A program made the translations under genes and the position numbers. The notes beneath the pieces are model-generated. The model was not told the DNA's origin. It made no database searches and worked only from the letters and a program-made list of their open reading frames with translations. 64,000 nt of DNA from Thermohalobaculum sp038534135. GTDB lineage: Bacteria; Pseudomonadota; Alphaproteobacteria; Rhodobacterales; Rhodobacteraceae. Shown here one piece after another: positions 33,092 to 41,329 of this stretch. Location of the stretch: assembly GCA_038534135.1 (NCBI GenBank), contig JBCAXJ010000014.1, forward strand, positions 19,524 to 83,523. Reading direction: 5' to 3'. How positions within the stretch are numbered: position 1 is the stretch's first letter; every line of letters begins with the position of its first letter.

Positions 33092-34692
33092 TCCGAAACC
33101 TCGCTATCGGTATTGGCTTCGCGCAGCTTCTTGATTTCGGCCAATGCGATCACCGCGGCGGCATCCGAGGGAAGAACAACGGTGAATTCGGCAAACTCGC
33201 CTTCCTGGCTGTCGACACGGATTTCCCCGCCATGGCTGTTCACAATGTCATAACTGATCGAGAGGCCAAGGCCAGTCCCTTCTCCCGGATCTTTCGTCGT
33301 GAAGAACGGTTGGAACAGTTTGCTTCGATTGGTTGCAGAGATCCCATACCCGTTATCATGGACCTTGATATGGGTGCAGTTCTCATGCGGAAAAGTCGCG
33401 ATGTGCACCTTCGGGACAAAACCATCCGGCTCGGCGTTGGCGCGCTCCCGCGCAGCCTGTAGCGCATTGCGGATCAGGTTGAGGACAACGCGTGACAGTT
33501 CGGTCTGAGAGCCGTGTATCGTCGGCAACTCGTCCGACAGGTCGCGTGTTATTTCGACATTGAACGACGGGTCTTGCGCCCGCGCACCGTGATAGGCGAG
33601 GTCGGTTGCCTCATTGACCAAGCGGTTCACGAGCACCGGCGCTCGCGTTCCCGGGTCATTGCGCGAATGCATCAACATGGACTTGACGATTCCGTCCGCG
33701 CGGAGGCCGTGGTTCTGGATCCGCTCGAGGTTTTCGCCGAGCACCGCAAGATCGTCCTTCAGGTCCTCCCGACCATTTTCATCAAGATGCTCCAGTGCCG
33801 GTTTCATAGAGTCCTGCACGTCCTTGTGGAGATCGCGTGAGAGTTTGGAGAAGTTGATGATGAAGTTCAGCGGATTCTTGATCTCGTGCGCCACGCCGGC
33901 GGTCACCGCACCGAGCGAGGCCATCTTTTCCTGCAGGATCAGCTTGTCCTGCGTCTCGCGCAGTTCTTCGAGCGACTTCTGCAAGCGCGCTTCGGCGGCG
34001 CGCCTGCGCTCGATCTCGATCGACTGCGTGTTGTGTTCGAGCTGGGTGCGGGTCGCTTCGCGCAGGTAATTCTGATGGATCAACACACTCCAGAGCGCCA
34101 GGGCAAGATAGACGATCATGGTGATCAGAACCCAGTCTGCCGCCTTGGCCGTCTCGAAATTGTAGATCAGGACGGCAAACATCGTGATCGCCATGGGTGT
34201 CACATAGCCATAAAGCGCTTGCGGGATCTTCCAGGTCGAGATCATCGCACCGGACCAAAGTCCCAGGATCACGATGTAGGTGACGATCTGACCGGTCTCG
34301 CCGCCGAGCTGATAGACAACGACCGATCCGCCTGCGATCGCGATCCCGAGGGCCGTTGACCAGACCGCGATTCTGGACATTCGGCGGCTGGAGACACTTG
34401 TGGGTGGCGGCCGGTTCCGCAACCGGACCCAACTCAACAGAATGGGCGCGTTGAGGAAGAAGAGCAGGACCACCCAGCCCGCGATGAACCAGAGCGACAG
34501 GAACGGAAGCACGCTGAGGCACAGGATGAGCGGTACTACAACGTTGCTGATCATCATCAGCGGCGCGAGCCGAACCATCGTGACCGACTGGTCGATCCGA
34601 ATTGCGGCGTTAACATCATCGTCCGTTACCACCTGCAATGAGGCGTCCGGAACGTGCGCTGTTTCTGCCTGGGCGTATGTGCTCACGTGCAT
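33088..34692 (-). CDS. Membrane histidine kinase paired with the receiver-phosphatase
   Basis: A sensor kinase of about 534 residues. Six hydrophobic helices in the N-terminal 215 residues (no large external domain) suggest sensing in or near the membrane. A coiled coil and a DHp domain with the phosphoacceptor His in TAGVAHEIKNPLNF follow. The ATPase domain has the N box LNLIRNALQAA, DNGYGI, FQPFFTTKDPGEGTGLGLSI as F and G2 boxes. It resembles kinases of the HWE-free HisKA class with IKNPLNFI. The ATG at 34692 was preferred to a TTG six codons upstream; the ribosome site is weak for both. A 4-base overlap ties it to the downstream regulator. Confidence 0.9.
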   Translation of the reverse strand: MHVSTYAQAETAHVPDASLQVVTDDDVNAAIRIDQSVTMVRLAPLMMISNVVVPLILCLSVLPFLSLWFIAGWVVLLFFLNAPILLSWVRLRNRPPPTSVSSRRMSRIAVWSTALGIAIAGGSVVVYQLGGETGQIVTYIVILGLWSGAMISTWKIPQALYGYVTPMAITMFAVLIYNFETAKAADWVLITMIVYLALALWSVLIHQNYLREATRTQLEHNTQSIEIERRRAAEARLQKSLEELRETQDKLILQEKMASLGAVTAGVAHEIKNPLNFIINFSKLSRDLHKDVQDSMKPALEHLDENGREDLKDDLAVLGENLERIQNHGLRADGIVKSMLMHSRNDPGTRAPVLVNRLVNEATDLAYHGARAQDPSFNVEITRDLSDELPTIHGSQTELSRVVLNLIRNALQAARERANAEPDGFVPKVHIATFPHENCTHIKVHDNGYGISATNRSKLFQPFFTTKDPGEGTGLGLSISYDIVNSHGGEIRVDSQEGEFAEFTVVLPSDAAAVIALAEIKKLREANTDSEVSE

Positions 34693-34849
34693 CAGCTCAA
34701 ATAACTTCAACCAGATCGTGTTTGATCCGCTTCGGCGAGCAGGTCAATCTTCTCCATCTTGATTTCAATAGTGAGCATCAATCTGGTTAAAACAAGGCCG
34801 TGGCGGGTCCTGCGGTCCGCTCATATTCGACACGTTCTTAACGCCTAGA

Positions 34850-35644
34850 TCACGGGTTGTTCTGGCCAAGCCGCTGCAAGCGTTCCTCGATCGCTCCAAG
34901 CCGATTGAGGACTTCGTCTCGGTATGCGTCAGTGTTCTTGACGTCTTCTTCATGGTGCGCGTCCTGCATCGAATTGACGATCAGACCGACGAGAAGGTTC
35001 ACCACCGCGAACGTCGTCACGATGATGAACGGTACGAAGAATGCCCAGGCGTAGGGATGAACCTCCATCACCGGGCGCACGATGCCCATCGACCAGCTTT
35101 CCAAGGTCATGATCTGAAAGAGCGAATATGCCGAGCGTCCGATGGTGCCGAACCACTCCGGGTGGCTTTCCGCGAAAAGCTTGGTCGAGATCACGGCGGA
35201 GATGTAGAAAATCAAACCCATCAGCAGGAAGACCGACGCCATCCCCGGGAGTGCCGAGATGAAGCCCTCGACAACACGGCGCAGGCGCGGTGTTGCCGTG
35301 ATCACGCGCAGGAGACGCAGAATACGAAGCGCGCGGAGCACACTGAGCGTGCCTTGCGACGGAATCAGCGCGACACCGATTATGAACATGTCGATCCAAT
35401 TCCACGGATCGCGGAAGAAGCGTGTGCCGAAGGCGTACAGCTTGACCAGCAACTCGAACACGAAGAAGCTCAGACACAGGGTGTCGAGCACGGCAAGCGT
35501 TGCACCCCATCGCGCCACGATCGATGGCGATGTCTCCAGGCCAAGGATCAGCGCGTTCACAAGGATGATGGCGATGATGGCCTTGCGGACAGGCAGGGTC
35601 TCGAGCCACTCGGCCAGGCGGGCGCGATCAGTGATCAGGGACAT
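34850..35644 (-). CDS. Bacterial voltage-gated sodium channel (NaChBac family)
   Basis: A 264-residue six-helix voltage-gated channel subunit that assembles as a tetramer in the inner membrane and conducts Na+ on depolarisation. The S4 voltage sensor carries arginines every third residue (104, 107, 110, 113 in LRALRILRLLR). The pore filter is TLESWSM at 180-186, the sodium-selective type seen in NavAb and in the Ruegeria channel NavSp1. After S6 (VVNLLVGLIVNSM) an acidic neck leads to a C-terminal coiled coil (about 240-260, YRDEVLNRLGAIEERLQRL) that holds the tetramer. The ATG at 35644 has GAGGAG upstream. The gene is alone on its strand. Confidence 0.93.
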   Translation of the reverse strand: MSLITDRARLAEWLETLPVRKAIIAIILVNALILGLETSPSIVARWGATLAVLDTLCLSFFVFELLVKLYAFGTRFFRDPWNWIDMFIIGVALIPSQGTLSVLRALRILRLLRVITATPRLRRVVEGFISALPGMASVFLLMGLIFYISAVISTKLFAESHPEWFGTIGRSAYSLFQIMTLESWSMGIVRPVMEVHPYAWAFFVPFIIVTTFAVVNLLVGLIVNSMQDAHHEEDVKNTDAYRDEVLNRLGAIEERLQRLGQNNP

Positions 35645-35736
35645 CACAGGTCTCCTCAAGGGGCTTGCGGTCGGTCGGCGACATGGCCGATTGTGCGGCG
35701 CAACGCAACGGGGCTTTGAGGCGCACGGAGGATGGA

Positions 35737-36495
35737 ATGAGGGGGCTTGAGGATAAGCGCGCTATCGTTACGGGAGCAGCCCGGGGAATTGGACGGGCGA
35801 TCGCAGAGCGTTTGCTCGCCGAGGGATGCCACGTGGCCTTTGCCGATACCGATCTGGTGGAGGCCGAGGCGGTCGTTCGCGCCTGCGATCCGGATGCAAC
35901 CCGTGCGAGAGCGGTCCACGTCGATGTGTGCTCACGCGACGAGATCCAGGCAATGACGGACAGTCTCGTGCAAACGCTCGGCGGGATCGACATCCTGGTC
36001 TCCAACGCGGGGATCATGGACCGGATGCCGTTTCTCGAGATGACCGATGTGTTTTGGGAACGCGTTACGGGCTTGAATCTGCAAGGCACGTTTCGCTGCG
36101 GTCAGATCGCGGCGCGTCAGATGATCAGCCAGGGCACGGGCGGACGAATCGTCAACGTGGCGTCGAACTCTGGGATCTTCGGCGGGCGCGGGCGTGCGGC
36201 TTACGGCGCGTCGAAGGCTGGTATTATCAATCTGACCCAGACCATGGCAATCGAACTGGCCGAGCACGGGATCACGGTGAATGCAGTCGCTCCGGGTCCA
36301 ACCAAGACGGGCCCACACATGCCGGACGAACCGTGGCCGAGCGTCAAGGGACGTATGCCGCTGGGCCGGTTCGGAACGCCTGCGGAGATTGCAGCCGTCG
36401 CGGCATTTCTTGCATCGGACGAGTCGAGTTTCGTGACGGGTCACGTCTACGGCGCGGATGGCGGCTACACGACCTCTGGCATCATGGAAGGCTGA
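35737..36495 (+). CDS. Short-chain dehydrogenase/reductase
   Basis: A 252-residue classical SDR with the NAD(P)-binding GAARGIGRAIAERL near residues 13-26, Asp in FADTDL (which favours NAD over NADP), NAG near 91, and the catalytic Ser-Tyr-Lys with YGASKAG near 155-161. The C-terminal segment ends with GHVYGADGGYTTSG, typical of FabG-like enzymes. The start ATG has GGAGG four to nine bases upstream and gives the standard family N-terminus. It is divergent from the sodium channel and convergent with the lone receiver. The substrate cannot be told. Confidence 0.9.
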   Translation: MRGLEDKRAIVTGAARGIGRAIAERLLAEGCHVAFADTDLVEAEAVVRACDPDATRARAVHVDVCSRDEIQAMTDSLVQTLGGIDILVSNAGIMDRMPFLEMTDVFWERVTGLNLQGTFRCGQIAARQMISQGTGGRIVNVASNSGIFGGRGRAAYGASKAGIINLTQTMAIELAEHGITVNAVAPGPTKTGPHMPDEPWPSVKGRMPLGRFGTPAEIAAVAAFLASDESSFVTGHVYGADGGYTTSGIMEG

Positions 36496-36509
36496 ACGCG
36501 CGGACGCCT

Positions 36510-36890
36510 TTAGCCGCTGGACCGATCCTGCAAAAGTGCGCGGACCGCTTCGATCAACTCTGCATTGGAGAAGGGTTTCGTCACAAATCGGTTGGCTCCG
36601 GCCGAAAGAGCGGTCTCTCGGTCCTCGGCCTGCCCTTTTGCGCTGAGGATGATGACGGGCAGATCTTTGGCCCGAGGATCCGCGCGCAGGCGCTTCAGGA
36701 TCTGATATCCGTTCTCGCCCGGCAGCATCACATCCAGCAAAAGCAGATCGGGATCGGCCTGAAAGACAAGCTCGGCGACGCGCCCGCCTTCGGGCTCCAC
36801 CGTAATCTTGTATCCGGCGCGTTCGAACAGGAACGTGATCGACTTCGCGATGTTCGGCTCGTCTTCAGCGACGATTATATGTGCAGCCAT
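36510..36890 (-). CDS. Stand-alone response regulator receiver
   Basis: A 126-residue CheY-like receiver without an output domain. It has the acidic pocket AEDEPN, phosphoacceptor Asp53 in LLLLDVMLPGENG, Thr/Ser position ILSAKG and Lys in FVTKPFSNAEL. A GGGGAAGGGG ribosome site supports the ATG at 36890. It is divergent from the HisKA-like gene at 37062, so both may be controlled from the same 171-base region and may be partners in a phosphorelay. Its kinase is not identified. Confidence 0.9.
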   Translation of the reverse strand: MAAHIIVAEDEPNIAKSITFLFERAGYKITVEPEGGRVAELVFQADPDLLLLDVMLPGENGYQILKRLRADPRAKDLPVIILSAKGQAEDRETALSAGANRFVTKPFSNAELIEAVRALLQDRSSG

Positions 36891-37061
36891 TCCACCCCTT
36901 CCCCCGGAGATGGTCGCGTGTGTCTCGACACAGTTACATGTCGTCGGCATTTCTGCAAATGCGCACAGTCGGATCGCCGGTGATACATGTTCCGACATTT
37001 TGCCGTGTTGCCGAGTCATGGCTGATTTCGCTAGTCTTTCCGTGGCAGGAAAGGATTGGCC

Positions 37062-37721
37062 ATGTCCGAAGAGACGTCGCCGAACGACTCGACACTGACG
37101 CTGAGCACCAAGGTCGAGGAGGATTTCATCTCGCCCGCGACGGCGATCCGCGGTGCGCTCGAGATTTTACGCGACTTCCCCGATCTGACAGTGACCGAAC
37201 AGCAGGATTTCATCAGAGCGGCGTTGGAAGAGTGCCAACGGCTGGAAGCTGGAATCGAGCACCTGTCAGACTCCGTTTACGCCGCGGCACGGACAGCATT
37301 GGTCTTGGATGTCAGCGCCAAGCAGGATCCTCACATCCCTGGCTATGGAGATCGGATTACGTTCCACACGGATCAGGAAATCCTCGAGATCGACTTCAGC
37401 GACTTCGAATTCGACTGCACGGATCGGGTCAACGGTTTTTACGACGAGATCGATGCCGGTGTGAACGCGACCGGGCGCAAGTGGTATGTCGTGGTCAACA
37501 ACACCAATTGCCGGGTCTGGCCGGAAGCCTGGGTTGCCTTTGCGCATCGTGGCAAGAAGGTGAACGTGAATTTCTCGCTCGGTACCTTTCGGTACGCCGA
37601 GGCCGAAGATGGAAGCGCAAGCAGTGACCCGACGTTGCTTGCGTCGCGCAGCGCAGCCTTCGACGACGTCGAAGCTTTGCGGGGTCGTCCCAGCTGGAAG
37701 CGGACGCTGTCCTATAGCTGA
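37062..37721 (+). CDS. HisKA-like protein lacking the phosphoacceptor histidine
   Basis: A 219-residue protein. Residues about 15-70 look like the dimerising helices of a histidine kinase (ISPATAIRGALEILRDF, then AALEECQRLEAGIEHLSDSV), but the position expected for the phosphorylated His is acidic (EDFISPATAI). No ATP-binding N or G box follows. The C-terminal part (about 95-185) is a mixed alpha/beta domain with WYVVVNNTNCRVWPEAW and KKVNVNFSLGTFRYAEA that I do not recognise. It may sense or bind a receiver rather than act as a kinase. The ATG at 37062 follows an AGGAAAGGA site. It is divergent from the lone receiver gene. Confidence 0.6.
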   Translation: MSEETSPNDSTLTLSTKVEEDFISPATAIRGALEILRDFPDLTVTEQQDFIRAALEECQRLEAGIEHLSDSVYAAARTALVLDVSAKQDPHIPGYGDRITFHTDQEILEIDFSDFEFDCTDRVNGFYDEIDAGVNATGRKWYVVVNNTNCRVWPEAWVAFAHRGKKVNVNFSLGTFRYAEAEDGSASSDPTLLASRSAAFDDVEALRGRPSWKRTLSYS

Positions 37722-37793
37722 TCGTCTCAATTCGACGCTTGGCGAATGCATTCCAACGGCGTAGATCGGGCGCCTGATCCCGAGGTTCCTTGC

Positions 37794-39173
37794 ATGGCGA
37801 TTGCCGCGATCCCGGCCGACGAAACCGTCGGTGCGAAAATACTGCGCCATACGGCCGATCTGCTGCGTCTGGCGTGGCCGGTGATGTTGTCGCGCGCGGG
37901 CATCCTGATCATGGCATTCGCCGATATCGCGATGCTCGGGCGCTATGGTGACGGTGCGGTCGGGATCTCGAACCTGGCAATTGCGATCTTCGTTCCAGTG
38001 ATCGTCATGACCATCGGGATGGCAAGCGGCATGGTGCCGGATGTCAGCCAGGCCTACGGTGCGGGGCATCGCGAGGAATGTGGCAGAGCGTTTCGGCGCG
38101 CCCTGAGTTGGGGCGTCTTCTGTTCGTTGATCGGAATGGCCGTGGTCTGGCGCGGAGAGACCCTGCTGGGATGGTTTGGGCAGACGCCTGAATTGGCGCA
38201 AGCGGGCGGAACTGTGTCCGTGGCACTCGCACCAGGGGTTCTTGCGCAGACACTCTTTGCGGTCTGCGCATTCTATCTGGAATCGACGCGTCGCCCGATG
38301 TTCGCCCTGACGGTGATGATTGCCGCCAACGTAATCAACGTGATCCTGAACTGGCTGTTGATCTTCGGCAATCTGGGCTTCCCCGAGCTGGGTGCCGTGG
38401 GTGCGGCGATTGCCTCGACGATTGCGCGCTTCGGGGCAGCGGGCCTGATGCTGTGGTATGTCTTCACGTTAGACCGTGCCCCTGCACTGGGTGTGCGCGG
38501 GCCATGGGAAACCATGTGGGGTCCTGGTGGCTGGCGGCTCGGCTGGCCGATGCGAAAGCTCGGCGGATCGGCTGCGATCTCGAACGGGTTCGAGACAATC
38601 GGTTTCGCGGCGATGAGCCTTATGGCGGGGACACTGGGCATCGCGGCGTTGGATGCGTATTCGATCTCGCACAATCTAGTGTCGACTTTCTTCATGATCG
38701 GACTCGGGTTGGCCGTCGCGACCGGTGTGCGCGTCGGACAGGCCACAGGGGCAGGTGACCCGCGTGAGGCGGCCTTTGCGGGATGGACCGGTTTGCTTGT
38801 AGCGCTCCTGATCATGGGAAGCCTTGCTTCACTGGTCCTGTTGTTTCGTACCGAGATCGCTCACATCTACACGAATGACCCAGAACTTGCGGCGCGTGCG
38901 GCGACCGTGTTCCTGTTCGCGGCATTTGTGTGCATGCCCGACAGCTTGCAGGTCGTGATGGGCCAGGCGATCCGAGCACTGGGCGACGCGTGGGTGCCGC
39001 TCGCGGCTTACGCTGCAAGTTTCGTTGTTCTGATGATCCCGTTCGGCTGGTATCTGACCAGAGCGCTGGGATGGGACGAACGGGGATTGGTCCTGGCTGT
39101 GGTCGTTGCCTGCGTGCTGGCCACCGTGCTGCTGGCCTGGCGCTTTCGCGCTTTGACGAAGGTGCGTGGATGA
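37794..39173 (+). CDS. MATE-family multidrug/metabolite exporter
   Basis: A 459-residue inner-membrane exporter of the MATE family (NorM/DinF-like), which pumps organic cations or drugs out using H+ or Na+. It has twelve predicted helices in two repeats, with LRLAWPVMLSRAGILIMAFADIAMLGRYG at the start of repeat 1 (first helix) and AISNGFETIGFAAMSLMAG opening repeat 2. A start at 37794 seems likelier than the upstream ATG at 37746 because the 16 extra residues are polar and carry no ribosome site. The stop overlaps the acyltransferase start by 4 bases. Confidence 0.85.
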   Translation: MAIAAIPADETVGAKILRHTADLLRLAWPVMLSRAGILIMAFADIAMLGRYGDGAVGISNLAIAIFVPVIVMTIGMASGMVPDVSQAYGAGHREECGRAFRRALSWGVFCSLIGMAVVWRGETLLGWFGQTPELAQAGGTVSVALAPGVLAQTLFAVCAFYLESTRRPMFALTVMIAANVINVILNWLLIFGNLGFPELGAVGAAIASTIARFGAAGLMLWYVFTLDRAPALGVRGPWETMWGPGGWRLGWPMRKLGGSAAISNGFETIGFAAMSLMAGTLGIAALDAYSISHNLVSTFFMIGLGLAVATGVRVGQATGAGDPREAAFAGWTGLLVALLIMGSLASLVLLFRTEIAHIYTNDPELAARAATVFLFAAFVCMPDSLQVVMGQAIRALGDAWVPLAAYAASFVVLMIPFGWYLTRALGWDERGLVLAVVVACVLATVLLAWRFRALTKVRG

Positions 39174-40078
39174 ACGAGGGGTACAACCAGATCCGCAATC
39201 GCTGGGCGGTGCGCTCAGGCGAGTGGATGATGTATGCGGCTGCATATTGCACGCGTTTCGCCACTTCGTGGGTTTCCGTCTGGTGGCTCAGCCAGGCCCT
39301 TGGCACGCTCGGGTGCAGGTTGGCGCTTCTGCTGCCAGGCGTGCGCCGTCGCGCCGAGGACAACATTTCGCTTGTCTATCCCGAGATGACTGCGCCGGAC
39401 CGACGGCGCCTGGTTGTCGAATCCGCGCGTTCGTTCATTCATCTGGCAATCGAATATACGCATCTGGATCGTTTAATCCGGGACGTCGAACTGGACACCC
39501 GAGGTCTGGAGCATCTGCAAGCCGCGCGGGCGAGCGGTCGGGGTGCGATAATCGTCACCGCGCATTTCGGGAACTGGGAAGCGATCCGCATCGCCGCCAA
39601 ACGGGCCGGGCTCGAGACTGGGATCATCTACCGCGCATTCAACAACCGCTACCTTGACCGGTTCACGATGAACGTCATCCCCGATGCGGGAGCGCCCGTC
39701 GTTCAGAAGGGTCGCCAGGGCATGCGTCTGCTTGTCCAGCAGGTGATGCGGGGCGGCAACATGATGATCTTGGTCGATCAGAGGAATTCTGGCGCACCCT
39801 TCATCGATTTTCTGGGACAACCCGCCGAGACGGTGACGGCTGCTGCGGACTTGGCGATGCGGACGGGGGCGGCGCTGATCCCGGCCTATGCGGTCAGGAA
39901 TGTCGATCAGCGATGCTTCGAGGTCGTCTTCGAGGAGCCGGTCACGGGAACAAACGGCGTCGAGATGATGACCGAGGTCAACAATCGCATCAGCGCCTGG
40001 ATCGAGGCTCACCCGGACCACTGGTTCTGGTTCCACCGGCGCTGGAAGTCGACCACGCGGTCGCGTCAAGCGCCGTAA
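39170..40078 (+). CDS. Lysophospholipid acyltransferase (LpxL/HtrB-like)
   Basis: A 302-residue acyltransferase of the LABLAT/LpxL superfamily that transfers an acyl chain to lipid A or another lipid on the inner face of the cytoplasmic membrane. Catalytic His132 and Glu137 lie in the HX4E motif TAHFGNWEAI. Other family segments are AEDNISLVYPEM near residue 63, RGGNMMILVDQRN and HPDHWFWFHRRWK at the end. One hydrophobic segment near residues 20-55 anchors it. Its ATG overlaps the stop of the MATE gene (ATGA), so the two are co-translated, which is odd for unrelated functions and could mean a shared lipid or stress role. Confidence 0.88.
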   Translation: MNEGYNQIRNRWAVRSGEWMMYAAAYCTRFATSWVSVWWLSQALGTLGCRLALLLPGVRRRAEDNISLVYPEMTAPDRRRLVVESARSFIHLAIEYTHLDRLIRDVELDTRGLEHLQAARASGRGAIIVTAHFGNWEAIRIAAKRAGLETGIIYRAFNNRYLDRFTMNVIPDAGAPVVQKGRQGMRLLVQQVMRGGNMMILVDQRNSGAPFIDFLGQPAETVTAAADLAMRTGAALIPAYAVRNVDQRCFEVVFEEPVTGTNGVEMMTEVNNRISAWIEAHPDHWFWFHRRWKSTTRSRQAP

Positions 40079-40190
40079 CGACGGAAACCTTCACCCACTG
40101 GATGGAAGTCGGCTTGGCCAAGGTTGCAAGATGCGACAACTTGGCTACGGTGTCGCGCAATAATAAATCAAATCCTGTGGAGGAAACCTC

Positions 40191-41225
40191 ATGAAGCTGT
40201 TCACAGCAGTTGCGGCAACAGCCGTGGCATTGACGATGGCCTTTGGGGCCGTCACGGCGGAAGCCAAGAAGCTGAAAGTTCAGGCGAGCTCGAAATCGGG
40301 GGACTGGGCACACCGGTTCATGACCGACAACTGGGCCCCGAAGCTGGGCGCCATGACGGGCGGTACGGTCGAGATCGACGTGCTGCCGACAAAGGCCGTC
40401 GTGCCGCACCGCGAGACGATTGATGCGGTGGCAAATGGTATCCTGGATGGTGACCTGAACGCGGTCAGCTATTTCTCGGGGCGCGACCCTGCGTTTGCAA
40501 TCATTGGTGATCTGATCGCGGGCTATGACACCGTGGATCAGGTGCGGACCTTCTGCATGCATGCAGGCGGCAAGGAGATTCTGCAGAAGCTCTACGACAA
40601 GTACACCAAGGGCAAGGTGCATGTGGTCGGCTGCGGGCCGTACGCCAAAGAGGCCTTCGTCTCGACCATTCCGATCAACACGGTCGCGGACATGGCGGGC
40701 GTGAAGGTCCGCTCACCCGAGGGTCTGGCAGCGGAAGTCTTCAAGCGCGCGGGTGCAGCCCCGGTGTCCCTGCCGTTCTCGGAAGTCTACACTGCCCTTG
40801 AGAAGGGCGTAATCGATGCGGCGGATGCTTCGGCACATGTCAACAACAACGCATCCGGCATGTACAAGGTCGCGAAGTTCCCGATCTATCCTGGCATCCA
40901 TTCGATGGCTGTCTTGCAGTTCATCGTGAACAAGAAAGTCTGGGACAATCTGGGACCGGAAGGCCAGACAGCACTCGAGGTCTGGTATGGTTCGGCTTAT
41001 GACGCGATGCGCCGCGAAGCCGACTTGCAGGATCGTGCAATTGCGGCCGAGCAGCGCGCCGGCGGTGACATCACCGTCATCGACTGGACAACGGAAGAAC
41101 GCGCCAAGTTCCGCGAGATCGCGGTCGAGGCCTGGTACGATTTCGCCGACAAGTCACCGCTCGCCAAGGAAGCGCTGGACGCACACATCAACTACATGAA
41201 GCAGGTCGGTCTGCTGAAAGAGTGA
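40191..41225 (+). CDS. TRAP transporter solute-binding protein (DctP), system 1
   Basis: A 344-residue periplasmic binding protein of a TRAP transporter. It has a signal peptide with cleavage near VTAEAKK, the TRAP-fold segments VHVVGCGPYAKEAF, ADMAGVKVRSPEGL with the conserved arginine that salt-bridges a carboxylate ligand, and FSEVYTALEKGVIDAAD. The ligand is probably an organic anion. GGAGG precedes the ATG. The fused membrane subunit gene lies 104 bases downstream; that gap holds two hairpins. Confidence 0.92.
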   Translation: MKLFTAVAATAVALTMAFGAVTAEAKKLKVQASSKSGDWAHRFMTDNWAPKLGAMTGGTVEIDVLPTKAVVPHRETIDAVANGILDGDLNAVSYFSGRDPAFAIIGDLIAGYDTVDQVRTFCMHAGGKEILQKLYDKYTKGKVHVVGCGPYAKEAFVSTIPINTVADMAGVKVRSPEGLAAEVFKRAGAAPVSLPFSEVYTALEKGVIDAADASAHVNNNASGMYKVAKFPIYPGIHSMAVLQFIVNKKVWDNLGPEGQTALEVWYGSAYDAMRREADLQDRAIAAEQRAGGDITVIDWTTEERAKFREIAVEAWYDFADKSPLAKEALDAHINYMKQVGLLKE

Positions 41226-41233
41226 TGCGTAGC

Positions 41234-41281
41234 CGGAAGCTCTAACGCTTCCATCGGCCCATTCGGTCTTCCGGGTGGGCC
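41234..41281 (+). promoter_or_regulatory. Two adjacent hairpins between dctP and dctQM
   Basis: A GGAAGC/GCTTCC stem is followed by a GGCCCA/TGGGCC stem ending at 41281. Such hairpins between a binding-protein gene and its membrane partner usually protect the upstream message or partly stop transcription, which makes more binding protein than channel. No T-run follows. Confidence 0.5.
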
Positions 41282-41329
41282 ATGAAAGTCCGCGCAAGAC
41301 CGGACCCGTTTATCTGTAGGGAGGCCGTC

